64,000 nt of DNA. Source: Anaerolineae bacterium (lineage in GTDB: Bacteria > Chloroflexota > Anaerolineae > Promineifilales > Promineifilaceae). The translations under genes and the position numbers were made by a program. Below the pieces are notes generated by a model, which was not told where the DNA came from, searched no databases, and worked only from the letters and a program-made list of their open reading frames with translations. Shown here piece by piece: positions 49,213-58,552 of this stretch. The DNA lies in the NCBI GenBank assembly GCA_030425205.1, contig JAUIAP010000009.1, positions 1 to 64,000 of the forward strand. Direction: 5' to 3'. Every line of letters begins with the position of its first letter. The first letter of the stretch is position 1.

Positions 49213-51018
49213 ATGTTCAAATACGCTATTTTACTCTGTTGTACTGTCCTGTTAACGTTTATTTTCAGCGAGCCATCAACTGCAAACAGCGACATAATTT
49301 ATCAGTCACCTCGTCCCGACGCAGAATTCGTTTCACCCGAAACTCAGATAGCTATCCGCTATGATAGACCACAAAAGTTAAGCGCGATCCAGAATGACAT
49401 GCGCGTGGTGGGGTCACAAAGCGGTCTGCATCGCGGTGAGTTGCGTCTCGGGGAAGCAGCCGAGATGGTCATATTTTTACCTGACCAGCCGTTTGCACTA
49501 GGCGAGCAGGTAACAGTCTCGCTTGATGATCAGGAATACTATCAGTTTGAGATTTCGGCCGAAATTCCCAACGTACCCACTCAATACCCAACGTCCACCT
49601 CAACTAACTCGCGCAATTCTACGTCACGAACTTACCAAACAGCCCCTGCCAATGTGCCCGCGATCAACGTCACCGTCAACAATGGGGCGGCTGATGGCTA
49701 TCTATTCGCCTCCAACTTTAGCATTGACTGGGAAAATTTCAGTTTCGCTGAGTCTGATCCACATTTGCTCATTTTCGATAACGATGGGGAACTTGTCTAC
49801 TATCAAGACACCCCCCAATTGCGCTTCGACTTCAAGAAGCAGCCGAATGGACATCTCAGTTCATACGTCAATGACAAAGGTCATTTTGAAGTGATGAATA
49901 ATCGTTATGAAGTGGTCGATACTTATTCCGCAATTGGTTATCCGACGGATAACCATGAATTTCTCATGCGTCCAAATGGCAATGTCATCTTGATGATTTA
50001 TGATGCCCAAATTGTTGATATGAGTCAATATGTGGACGGAGGAGAAACGGATGCGGTGGTGATTGGCCTTGTTTTGCAGGAGATTGATCCCCAACGTAAC
50101 GTTGTGTTTGAGTGGCGCAGTTGGGATCATATCCCAATCACCGACACCCGCTTTGACTTGACTCGCAATCCGCTTGACTATGTACACGGCAATTCAATTG
50201 AGGTCGATACAGATGGCAATTGGATAATCTCAAGTCGCAACATTGATGAAGTGACAAAAATTGATCGCACAACTGGCGAGATTATGTGGCGCATGGGAGG
50301 CAAGGCGAATGAGTTCACCTTTATCCCCGACGATGGGGAACCGTTTTTTGACCAGCATGATGCCCGTCGTGTCTCGAATGGCAACATAACGATCTTTGAT
50401 AATCGCAGCAGGGGCCGTGATAACTATGCCCGTGCCGTTGAATACACAGTTGACGAAGAGAATAAGATCGCCTATCGCGTCTGGGAACATCTTGAGTATG
50501 GCGGCCCATCCAAGGCAATGGGAAACGCACAACGTTTGGCAAATGGGAACACGCTGATCGGCTGGGGGTCGATGTATCCTTCTATCTCGGAAGTTTCGGC
50601 CGATGGCGAAACCGTTTGGCAGATGGAGTTTGAACAATTTGAATCGCCCGAACACATTCGCAACTCGTATCGTGCATTCCGTCACGATTGGCAAGGCTTT
50701 CCACAAACGATCCCAACACTCGTTGCACAATCTGACAACGATAGCGTCAATCTTTTCTTCAGCTGGAATGGTGCGACAGAAATTGTCTACTATCGCATTT
50801 TCAGCGGTGACACGGTCGATCCAACAACGCTCGTGGCGGTTGTGTTAAAGGACGGATTTGAGACAACCTATACTTTTCCGACTGGGGCAAACTGTTTCTA
50901 TCAGATTCAACCCGTTGGCAAAGATGGAACGAGCTACCAACGCTCAAATGTCGTTATGGCAGATTGGTGCAAATCGGCCGAAATCAACCTTCCAATCATA
51001 CTGCACAATAATCCTTAA
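49213..51018 (+). CDS. Secreted arylsulfotransferase (ASST)-like protein
   Basis: A 601-residue exported protein. A signal peptide (FKYAILLCCTVLLTFIFS), a bacterial Ig-like domain (residues about 30-115), a Ser/Thr linker, then an ASST-type six-bladed propeller: LLIFDNDGELVYYQDTPQLR, DYVHGNSIEVDTDGNWIISS, TKIDRTTGEIMWRMGGK, DQHDARRVSNGNITIFDN. The histidines in HGNS and QHDAR correspond to active-site positions. A fibronectin III-like domain and the tail INLPIILHNNP end it. Relatives transfer sulfate between phenols, but many ASST-like proteins have no proven activity. A TTGACA lies at 49182. Confidence 0.65.
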   Translation: MFKYAILLCCTVLLTFIFSEPSTANSDIIYQSPRPDAEFVSPETQIAIRYDRPQKLSAIQNDMRVVGSQSGLHRGELRLGEAAEMVIFLPDQPFALGEQVTVSLDDQEYYQFEISAEIPNVPTQYPTSTSTNSRNSTSRTYQTAPANVPAINVTVNNGAADGYLFASNFSIDWENFSFAESDPHLLIFDNDGELVYYQDTPQLRFDFKKQPNGHLSSYVNDKGHFEVMNNRYEVVDTYSAIGYPTDNHEFLMRPNGNVILMIYDAQIVDMSQYVDGGETDAVVIGLVLQEIDPQRNVVFEWRSWDHIPITDTRFDLTRNPLDYVHGNSIEVDTDGNWIISSRNIDEVTKIDRTTGEIMWRMGGKANEFTFIPDDGEPFFDQHDARRVSNGNITIFDNRSRGRDNYARAVEYTVDEENKIAYRVWEHLEYGGPSKAMGNAQRLANGNTLIGWGSMYPSISEVSADGETVWQMEFEQFESPEHIRNSYRAFRHDWQGFPQTIPTLVAQSDNDSVNLFFSWNGATEIVYYRIFSGDTVDPTTLVAVVLKDGFETTYTFPTGANCFYQIQPVGKDGTSYQRSNVVMADWCKSAEINLPIILHNNP

Positions 51019-51051
51019 CAGCTTTAAGGTTTCAACAATCGGTCGAATGAG

Positions 51052-52599
51052 ATGCAAATAGCGGAGGGCAACCTGTTATACTTGGCTGTCATGCGACGTC
51101 TCCCATATTTGATTTTCATTGCGATATTTTTAGTACAGTGGTTGTTGCTATTTTCGGCCGAACATCCCGAATGGGATGGCGTATTCTACTATGCATATGC
51201 CCGTTCTATCGTCATGGATGGGGATCTGCAACTCGCTAATGACATTGAATTGGCCTATCAGGTCACAAGCGACCGATTTGCGAGAAATGCATTTCATACA
51301 GTTAAGACGCAAACAGGTTTTGTTGACAGCCCCTTTGCGATTGGCACGGCCATTATTTGGGTGCCATGGCTTTTGCTAGCCCGCTTGTTCACAAATGCTG
51401 ACGGCTATGAGCCATTTGTGCTTTCTGTACAGGCGGCCCTACCTGCCTTTGCAGGGTTATGCGCCTACTTTTTTAGCTTCCAAATTGCAAGACAAATCAT
51501 CTCGCGCAAATCTGCGCTCATCTCTGTCGCCACACTCATGTGTGCGACGCCGCTTATCTACTACCAGTTTATTGAGCCGTTCTACTCCCACACAATGTCG
51601 GCACTTCTAACCACAATCTGTGTCGGTTACTGGTGGCGCAAACAAGAGGATAGTCCGACATTCAACATTGGGCTTGGAATGCTTATCGGCTGCGCTGCGC
51701 TGGTGCGTTGGCAGAACGGCATGTATCTACTGTTGATTGGAATTCCTGCGGCGATAGAAACGGTAAAGAATTTTCGCACATTGCCAAATGCTGCCCGTAA
51801 GGTGTTGCTAGCCGTTGGTGGTTTTCTGGCAGTGATGACCATTCAGTTCACCATGTGGCGCATTTTTTATGGGAGTTGGATCACTGTTCCACAAGGGGAT
51901 AGCTATGTCGATTGGACTGCGCCGCGACTATGGCCAACACTCTTTTCAACCTATCGTGGACTGCTATTTTGGATGCCGATCTTCTTCCCTGCGGTTGTCG
52001 GGTTAGTAATCCTATGTCGTCGGCATCTTTCAGTTGGATTGCCGTTACTATGCATCGTGTTGTTTGAGATATACGTGAACGGCAGCACATTTGACTGGTT
52101 TGGTGGGGGTGGATTTGGTCCGCGTCGATTCACCAGTGAACTGGCAATTCTTGTCATTGGCTATGCCGTGTTTCTCGATGCCATTCGTCTACGTTGGCAA
52201 TTTGCAACCCTTATCGGCACGCTATTTGCATTGCACCATTGGATATTATTGCGCTTCGGCTTAGAGCAGCAAATTGGCGGATACATCGTTGTCTTTAATC
52301 CTGAATACATTTGGGCGGAGGATGGTGTCTCGCTCTATTTCGATAAATTGCTGGGGAATCTACCATTGCTGTGGCGCGACCCAAACACATTTTGGGTGGC
52401 GATAAACTCACCCGTTTATCGTTTCACAAACGCCTTATTTCCAAGCTGGCAATTATTCGGTTTTGCGGTTGCAGGGTTGTTTTGCATACTGCTTTATTGG
52501 GGTGGCTGGCGTTGGTCTGATCGCTATCCTGTACGCAATATTTTGTTGGGGTGTATTCTTGTGGGGATTAGCGTGATGTGGCTGCTGTTATTTGCCTAA
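51052..52599 (+). CDS. GT-C type membrane glycosyltransferase (PMT/ArnT-like)
   Basis: A 515-residue protein with about 11 transmembrane helices. The first loop, FSAEHPEWDGVFYYAYARSI, contains the acidic motif typical of polyprenyl-phosphate-dependent GT-C enzymes. Residues about 325-340 (NGSTFDWFGGGGFGPRRFTS) form a conserved loop seen in Chloroflexota homologues annotated as glycosyltransferase family 39-like. It likely moves a sugar from a lipid carrier to an exported polymer or protein. Two starts are possible (51052 and 51091); the second places MRRLPYLIFIAIFLVQ as the first helix. It is 33 bases after the ASST-like gene. Confidence 0.6.
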   Translation: MQIAEGNLLYLAVMRRLPYLIFIAIFLVQWLLLFSAEHPEWDGVFYYAYARSIVMDGDLQLANDIELAYQVTSDRFARNAFHTVKTQTGFVDSPFAIGTAIIWVPWLLLARLFTNADGYEPFVLSVQAALPAFAGLCAYFFSFQIARQIISRKSALISVATLMCATPLIYYQFIEPFYSHTMSALLTTICVGYWWRKQEDSPTFNIGLGMLIGCAALVRWQNGMYLLLIGIPAAIETVKNFRTLPNAARKVLLAVGGFLAVMTIQFTMWRIFYGSWITVPQGDSYVDWTAPRLWPTLFSTYRGLLFWMPIFFPAVVGLVILCRRHLSVGLPLLCIVLFEIYVNGSTFDWFGGGGFGPRRFTSELAILVIGYAVFLDAIRLRWQFATLIGTLFALHHWILLRFGLEQQIGGYIVVFNPEYIWAEDGVSLYFDKLLGNLPLLWRDPNTFWVAINSPVYRFTNALFPSWQLFGFAVAGLFCILLYWGGWRWSDRYPVRNILLGCILVGISVMWLLLFA

Positions 52600-52626
52600 C
52601 AACATCACCTTTTTGTGCAGCGTTAT

Positions 52627-52661
52627 GACAAACTGAGTTCCACAGCGGAACCCAGTTCGTC
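52627..52661. terminator. Hairpin between convergent genes
   Basis: GACAAACTGAGTTCC pairs with GGAACCCAGTTCGTC over 15 bases with two mismatches, loop ACAGC. There is no T tract, but its position between convergent genes suits a bidirectional transcription block. Confidence 0.5.
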
Positions 52662-52715
52662 ATCATGCTTTCAACCGCGCCAGAAATTTAGGTTTTGACT
52701 CGGCCGACTAATCTT

Positions 52716-54329
52716 CTAGCGGCGAATTGCTGGCAAATAAGTTTCATTGCCGTTAATTGCCTTACCACTTAAGATATTGTCGTTTTCATTGAACTCATCA
52801 ATCGCGTTGCCTGCATCGACTTTGACCCAAACGTTTCTCACACCAGTGGGTGCGCCGGTCCAAACAGCCGAGAATGTATACTCCCGTTGAGCGCAACCGA
52901 GTAAAACTGGATCAATTGTCACGGTCGCAATTGGCTGCGTTAAGCCTGCGTTTGAATAAAATGTCACAACGAATGGCGCAGTAACGTGTGAGTCGCCTGT
53001 ATTACGTGCATTGACGGTCAGTATAACATCGCCATTGTTCCCCAAGCGGCTTGCAATAAAGTAAGGAACGATATTCGGCCGAAGTTCACCACCAGTCGCC
53101 GCCGCTTTGAATGCCTTGCCCATCGCCGTCAACGACGCATCATTAGCTGGCGCACCAACAAAATCTTCGTTCAACAAGAGATTACTTGCGTGTCCAACCC
53201 GTTCCGTATGCGTGCCAAACCATAACCACTGTTGGACGAGTTTATTGCCATCGGGTGCAAAACCTAAGTTAGGATCTGCGGCCGTTTCCAAGTAGTTATG
53301 CGTTGCCTTCATGAAATTCGTCACACGGGTTTCATCAAAGCATTGACCATACTCATCCTGCAAATAGCAACCGTCACCCTCAAGAATATAGGGATAAAGT
53401 TGGCTATATTCAGAAATGATTAGCGGCTTGTTTTGTTGATGATGATCTTTCATCCATTGCCGCATTGCTGTCACTTGATTGGCAAAAATGGTGATGCTGT
53501 CATGCTCAGCATAGCAGTACGTGTCATCACTTTCGTTGCCACAATGCACGACATTTCCACCACTGCCCATGATGGCACCAAAGTTGTTTGTACCAACAGC
53601 TGTGCTGGCAATGCCATTCGGTACGCCGTTCCGTTCAATCTCAGGTAGCGCATAGATATGTGCATTCCAGACGTCAACGGGCATTTGAACACCAAACTGC
53701 TGCTGATAGGAAGCCCAAACGAGATCTAGATAGCGCAGTCGATTGGGAGTCACTTGAACCAAGCCAGAGATCGCAAAGCGTGCCGCTGGGTCTGCCGCCT
53801 TCAGCGTATGGTAGACGATGTTATAGGCTTCAGCGTAGAGATCTGGTTCTGTCCCATCCTGCCCAATTCGATCAACCTCATTCCCGACAAGATAGAGACG
53901 ACCGGGGTTCGTTCGTGCTTGTGCAACCAAGTAATCTAGCGATGGTTTTATTTGATAGCCACGCGGCAATATTGCGTTACCGTTATCATCCCGGAACTGT
54001 TCAATTCGAATGATGGGTGTATATTGAATATCTGCTAACTCAGACCGATTTGCGCTAAAGTTAACGTACCAGCCTGTTCCAAGGGCACGCATCCAATCGG
54101 GGGGGGTGTTAGACAAATCAGCGATACCATAGCGGCAACTCGGCATACTATTAAGTACTTCGCTCGATTCGTTAAATTCTGGTGCATCTTCTTCTGTTGG
54201 AAATTCTGCTGGCTTTTGTTCCAGCACAAAATCTTCTGCTGTGCGGCTTTGACCACTGACAATCAAAACGGCAAATCCGATGATCGCAATTAGCGATAAT
54301 CCCGTAAACAATAAAGGTCTTTTCTTCAT
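52716..54329 (-). CDS. Secreted glycoside-hydrolase-like protein with CARDB domain
   Basis: A 537-residue exported protein: signal anchor (LLFTGLSLIAIIGFAVLIVS), then a TIM-barrel-like domain (residues about 65-400). YLVGNEVDRIGQDG and IISEYSQLYPYI carry the two glutamates at barrel positions expected for the acid/base and nucleophile of clan-A hydrolases. The C-terminus has a CARDB-type domain (VWVKVDAGNAIDEFNENDN) and ends ETYLPAIRR, the same short tail as other secreted proteins here. The substrate is unknown. It lies 15 bases downstream of wzt, so it is probably in its operon. Confidence 0.6.
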   Translation of the reverse strand: MKKRPLLFTGLSLIAIIGFAVLIVSGQSRTAEDFVLEQKPAEFPTEEDAPEFNESSEVLNSMPSCRYGIADLSNTPPDWMRALGTGWYVNFSANRSELADIQYTPIIRIEQFRDDNGNAILPRGYQIKPSLDYLVAQARTNPGRLYLVGNEVDRIGQDGTEPDLYAEAYNIVYHTLKAADPAARFAISGLVQVTPNRLRYLDLVWASYQQQFGVQMPVDVWNAHIYALPEIERNGVPNGIASTAVGTNNFGAIMGSGGNVVHCGNESDDTYCYAEHDSITIFANQVTAMRQWMKDHHQQNKPLIISEYSQLYPYILEGDGCYLQDEYGQCFDETRVTNFMKATHNYLETAADPNLGFAPDGNKLVQQWLWFGTHTERVGHASNLLLNEDFVGAPANDASLTAMGKAFKAAATGGELRPNIVPYFIASRLGNNGDVILTVNARNTGDSHVTAPFVVTFYSNAGLTQPIATVTIDPVLLGCAQREYTFSAVWTGAPTGVRNVWVKVDAGNAIDEFNENDNILSGKAINGNETYLPAIRR

Positions 54330-54344
54330 GATAAATTTCTCCTG

Positions 54345-55577
54345 CTAAGTTGAATGATGCAAATCGGGTTGCAGATGACTCCAATTTGCATCGACCACAA
54401 CCAATCCCTGAAGATCTAGAGGCTGATCGGCTGTGATCGAGAAGGTGTATGCGTGTTGATGATAGTCGTAAGGAATCGGTTGTTGACTATCATGGATTGC
54501 CACGCTGACATTGTATTGACCGGGCAAAAATGGGAGGCGACGAATGTGATAGCAAAGTTGTCCCTGCCCTAAAATTTTGGCTATCGGGAGATTGTGGCTA
54601 AGATTATTTGCCCCCGTTAGTTGCGTGCCATCACTATGGTAGATAGCACAACCTATTTCCGGGTTGAGAATCGGCCGATGTGCGACATAGTTCAGCTCCA
54701 GTGTCATAGGATCCCCAACTGAAAATTGATCCTGTACTGTGCCAAATTGGTCGAGCAATCGAACCTCTGTAATCTCTGCCTCATGCGTCCCAGAACGATT
54801 GGCGACAAAACCGCTGCCTCCCTGCGCTCTGATGCGCTCGTTCATATAAGCTGTATAACGCTCACTAATGGTTGCCGTATCGCCCATTGCGATGAGTTTG
54901 CCCTTATCCATCCACAATAGTCGATCACATAGCTTTTCCAACGTCTCCAAATGATGACTAACCATTACAATCGTGACACCGTTACTTTTGAGTTGTTGAA
55001 TACGGTCGAGACACTTGCGTTGAAATGCACCGTCGCCCACCGCCAATATCTCATCGACGAGCAGCACATCTGGGTCACAATGGACGGCCACACTGAAGCC
55101 GAGCCGCATGTACATGCCAGAGGAGTAGTGCTTTACAGGCGTGTCGATAAACTGTTCAAGTTCAGAAAATGCGATAATTTCGTCAAGCTTTGCATCTATC
55201 GCGGCGCGGCTTAATCCGAGAACGGAGCCGTTTAGATAGATATTCTCGCGTCCCGTCAGATCTTCGTGGAAGCCTGCGCCAAGCTCAAGAAGAGCTGAGA
55301 TTCGGCCGAAAACCGTTACATCCCCACTCGACGGTCGCAAGATCCGGGTCGCTAACTTGAGCAACGTGCTTTTTCCGCTACCGTTATGTCCAATCAGACC
55401 AACACTTTCGCCACGCTGCACATCAAAACTAACCCCATCCACCGCCAGTAACTCCTCCAATGGCAAGCGTCGTACATGGAGACGATGCATCAGCGATTCA
55501 AAAACGCTGCTTTGGGCATGCGTCAACTTGAATCGCTTTGTTACATTATCAAAGCGGATTACGGGTGTTTTACTCAT
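54345..55577 (-). CDS. wzt: Wzt-type polysaccharide ABC transporter ATPase with C-terminal sugar-binding domain
   Basis: A 410-residue ATPase. Walker A is GLIGHNGSGKST, the signature is HYSSGMYMRLGF and Walker B is DVLLVDEILAVGDGAF. The C-terminal 150 residues (SVGDPMTLELNYVAHRP to the end) are the Wzt-C carbohydrate-recognition domain that selects finished O-antigen-like chains. The membrane partner Wzm is not adjacent on either side; the next gene upstream (55844, divergent) is a self-contained exporter. The start at 55577 is MSKTPVIRFDNV. Confidence 0.85.
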   Translation of the reverse strand: MSKTPVIRFDNVTKRFKLTHAQSSVFESLMHRLHVRRLPLEELLAVDGVSFDVQRGESVGLIGHNGSGKSTLLKLATRILRPSSGDVTVFGRISALLELGAGFHEDLTGRENIYLNGSVLGLSRAAIDAKLDEIIAFSELEQFIDTPVKHYSSGMYMRLGFSVAVHCDPDVLLVDEILAVGDGAFQRKCLDRIQQLKSNGVTIVMVSHHLETLEKLCDRLLWMDKGKLIAMGDTATISERYTAYMNERIRAQGGSGFVANRSGTHEAEITEVRLLDQFGTVQDQFSVGDPMTLELNYVAHRPILNPEIGCAIYHSDGTQLTGANNLSHNLPIAKILGQGQLCYHIRRLPFLPGQYNVSVAIHDSQQPIPYDYHQHAYTFSITADQPLDLQGLVVVDANWSHLQPDLHHST

Positions 55578-55843
55578 TCTCAAACAGTTAACATCTAGAG
55601 GGCGCAAGAACAATACCCAACACAGTCGTATCCGTCAAACGATCAGCGTTAACGGTCACAGTTCTGTCATCTGATATATGATACGCGCCGAGCCAGCGAA
55701 ATGATCATAATTAGGAAAAATGTCTTACGAAAACATGAAATCCAATCGTCGGCCGCTGGTTGAACATTGATAGGGTTCCTATTGTCGAGAACTAGAGGGT
55801 ACGTCACAATTAACTAGATATCCATCTAATTTCGGAGCAAATC
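55578..55843. other. Divergent intergenic region
   Basis: Between wzt (minus) and the ABC exporter (plus). No gene, heptamer module or hairpin stands out. A TCGGCCG (not the full palindrome) is at 55750. Promoters for both directions must lie here, but no clear -35/-10 pair could be fixed. Confidence 0.5.
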
Positions 55844-57667
55844 ATGGCAGCCATCATGCAAGGTCTCAACGCGGAAGGGTACGACCGCCAATATAGTGAC
55901 CGTGAACTAATTCAACGGATTCGTAGTTATTTTGGCAAATACAGTCGGGAAGTTTACATTGTCATCGTATCGGTTGTTCTACTATCGGCGTTGCAAGCTG
56001 CACCGGCCGTCATTATCTCTCGTGGAATCAACATCATTGCAGATGGCGGCAATGCGGCATTTGTCCCGCTCTTAATTGGTATCGTTTTTGCTGATGGCGT
56101 GCTAATTTGGCTTGTCAATTGGGTGAAGCGACTATATTCGGTCAAAGTGGTCGAAAGCGTTATATTGGACATGCGCTCCAAGTCATTTGGCGCAGCGGCG
56201 CGACAAGATTTATCCTTCTACGATGAATTTAGTTCGGGGCGTATCGTCAGCCGCATTACGAGTGATACGGATGAATTCGGCCGAATTATTATCCTTGTCA
56301 CCGACCTCGTGCAGCAGATTGCCACCTCCTTCATGCTGCTCATTCTCCTCATCACCATCGAAATTCGCCTGACGGTCGTGCTGTTGTGCATGATCCCCGT
56401 CGTTTTTCTGGTGGCGAATGGCTTTCGCGCCCTCGCCAGACGCGCCACGACCCAAGCCTCGCGTGTGTTAGCTGAAGTGAATAAGTCAATTCAAGAAGCC
56501 GTGACGGGAATCGGCGTCGCTAAAAACTTTCGCCAAGAGCAGGCAATCTACGACGACTTTTTAGATGTCAACAAACAAGCCTACGACATCAATCTGCGCC
56601 GTGCCCTTGTTATCGCACTAATCTTTCCGACACTTGCCATCTTATTGGGAGCCGCGACGGCCGCGCTCGTCTATTTTGGTGGGCGTGTCGCTATCGCAGG
56701 CGCCATCGCTATTTCCGCATGGTATCTGTTTGTTGCCACGGTGGAGCGCTTCTGGTTTCCACTGCTTAATCTGTCTGCATTTTGGAGCCAGTTCCAGCAG
56801 GGATTGGCGGCGGCCGAGCGCGTCTTTGCACTCGTTGACTCAGAGTCGAGCGTCAAACAGACGGGTGATATTCGGCCGAAAAATCTCTCTGGTCGCATCG
56901 AGTTTCAGAACGTCGAATTTAGCTACACGACGCGCGAACAGATTCTCGACGATTTCAGCATCACCATTCAACCCGGCGAAACGCTCGCCATCGTCGGCCA
57001 TACGGGCGCGGGAAAATCGAGCATCATCCGGCTCGTCACCCGCTTCTACGAATTCCAAAGCGGCGAAATCTGCATCGACGACTATAACTTGCGCGATCTC
57101 GACTTAACCGCATATCGGGAGCAGTTGGGCATCGTCTCGCAGATTCCCTTTCTCTTTGAAGGTACGGTCGCAGACAATATCCGCTATGGTCGCCCCGATG
57201 CTACGGATGATGAAATTTACGCCGTTGCCAATCAGGTTGGCGACGGAGAATGGCTTGAAACGCTGCCTGATGGGTTGGAAAGCACCGTTGGGGAGCGCGG
57301 CAGCCGTCTTTCAATGGGACAGCGTCAGTTGGTCGCGCTGACACGCGTGCTGGTCGCCAATCCACGCATTTTTATCTTTGATGAGGCGACGGCAAATATC
57401 GATCCCTTTACCGAAACACAAATCCAAGAAGCGTTACAACTCGTGATGGAGAATCGCACGTCGATTGTGATTGCCCACCGCCTAAGCACGGTCCGATCGG
57501 CCGATCGCATCATCGTCCTTGCCAACGGCAAAATCCGCGAACAGGGCTCACACGATCAACTGATCGCGCTCAACGGTGAATATGCCGACCTGTATAATGC
57601 CTATTTCCGTCATCAAAGCTTAGACTACATTGAGCAAAAAGGCTGGGAAGCAACGGTCGAACAGTAA
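55844..57667 (+). CDS. ABC exporter, fused permease-ATPase
   Basis: A 607-residue half-transporter. About six helices in the first 330 residues form the ABC type-1 exporter membrane domain. The ATPase domain has Walker A AIVGHTGAGKSSIIRL, signature RLSMGQRQLVAL, Walker B RIFIFDEATANID, and the H-loop in VIAHRLSTV. It works as a homo- or heterodimer and could export lipids, peptides or drugs. TCGGAGC precedes the ATG. Several TCGGCCGA sites (56278, 56870, 57497) are within the gene. It precedes a DNA glycosylase gene by 48 bases. Confidence 0.85.
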   Translation: MAAIMQGLNAEGYDRQYSDRELIQRIRSYFGKYSREVYIVIVSVVLLSALQAAPAVIISRGINIIADGGNAAFVPLLIGIVFADGVLIWLVNWVKRLYSVKVVESVILDMRSKSFGAAARQDLSFYDEFSSGRIVSRITSDTDEFGRIIILVTDLVQQIATSFMLLILLITIEIRLTVVLLCMIPVVFLVANGFRALARRATTQASRVLAEVNKSIQEAVTGIGVAKNFRQEQAIYDDFLDVNKQAYDINLRRALVIALIFPTLAILLGAATAALVYFGGRVAIAGAIAISAWYLFVATVERFWFPLLNLSAFWSQFQQGLAAAERVFALVDSESSVKQTGDIRPKNLSGRIEFQNVEFSYTTREQILDDFSITIQPGETLAIVGHTGAGKSSIIRLVTRFYEFQSGEICIDDYNLRDLDLTAYREQLGIVSQIPFLFEGTVADNIRYGRPDATDDEIYAVANQVGDGEWLETLPDGLESTVGERGSRLSMGQRQLVALTRVLVANPRIFIFDEATANIDPFTETQIQEALQLVMENRTSIVIAHRLSTVRSADRIIVLANGKIREQGSHDQLIALNGEYADLYNAYFRHQSLDYIEQKGWEATVEQ

Positions 57668-57715
57668 ATGGTTGGATTGTCGTCATGCTGATTGTTCACT
57701 GTCAACTGTTTGATT

Positions 57716-58549
57716 ATGCCAGAAGGGCCTGAAATCCGCCGTGCGGCCGACACGGTCGCAAAAGCCATCGTGGGGAAGCCTGTTGAAGAGGTGTTCTTTG
57801 CCTTCGACCATCTTGCGCACTATGCGAAGGAACTTGAGGGGCAAACCGTGACAGCGGTAGACACCTATGGCAAGGCGATGTTGACACGCTTTGACAACGG
57901 CCTCAACATTTACAGCCACAATCAACTTTATGGTAAATGGGTGATTCGCCCAGCCCGCGATCTGCCTGAAACAAAACGCCAGTTGCGCCTCGCCATTCAC
58001 AACACGGAAAAATCAGCCCTGCTTTATAGTGCCTCTGATATCGAAGTCGTGCGCACTGAAGAGATCGCCATACACCCGTTCATGAGCAGCATCGGCCCCG
58101 ACCTACTCGATGAAAACGTGACGGTCGAACAGGTAATTGCACGCCTTGTCAGCGACAAATTTAAGCGACGCGGTTTTCCCTCACTGCTACTCGATCAAAA
58201 ATTTCTGGCGGGGCTGGGAAACTATTTACGCAGCGAGGCGTTATTTGTGGCGCGAATATGGCCGCAATATCGGCCGATTGACTGCACGCCGCAACAGATC
58301 GAAGCCCTCGCCCATGCGTGTATCGACCTCACACGCCAATCCTATCGCACAAAGGGAATCACAAACGATCTAACATTGGTTGAAGAGCTTAAGATGGGAA
58401 ATTTGCCGTTTCATCGCTATCGTTTCCGCGTCTTCAATCGCGCCGATGAACCATGCTGGGAGTGCGGCACGCCGATTGTCAAAACAACGTTAGGCGGACG
58501 CCGTCTGTACTATTGCCCACTGCATCAAGCAGCGGGAAGTGAGCATTGA
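57716..58549 (+). CDS. nei: Nei/Fpg-type DNA glycosylase
   Basis: A 277-residue base-excision repair enzyme. The mature N-terminus PEGPEIRRAADTVAKA supplies the catalytic Pro and Glu, and the RRAAD variant points to endonuclease VIII and not MutM. FLAGLGNYLRSEALF is the helix-two-turn-helix and CWECGTPIVKTTLGGR leads to the C-terminal zinc finger. The fourth ligand is His (CPLH) instead of Cys, a CCCH finger. The start at 57716 is fixed by the Pro at position 2. It overlaps no neighbour; the azlC start follows 3 bases after the stop. Confidence 0.88.
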   Translation: MPEGPEIRRAADTVAKAIVGKPVEEVFFAFDHLAHYAKELEGQTVTAVDTYGKAMLTRFDNGLNIYSHNQLYGKWVIRPARDLPETKRQLRLAIHNTEKSALLYSASDIEVVRTEEIAIHPFMSSIGPDLLDENVTVEQVIARLVSDKFKRRGFPSLLLDQKFLAGLGNYLRSEALFVARIWPQYRPIDCTPQQIEALAHACIDLTRQSYRTKGITNDLTLVEELKMGNLPFHRYRFRVFNRADEPCWECGTPIVKTTLGGRRLYYCPLHQAAGSEH

Positions 58550-58552
58550 ATT

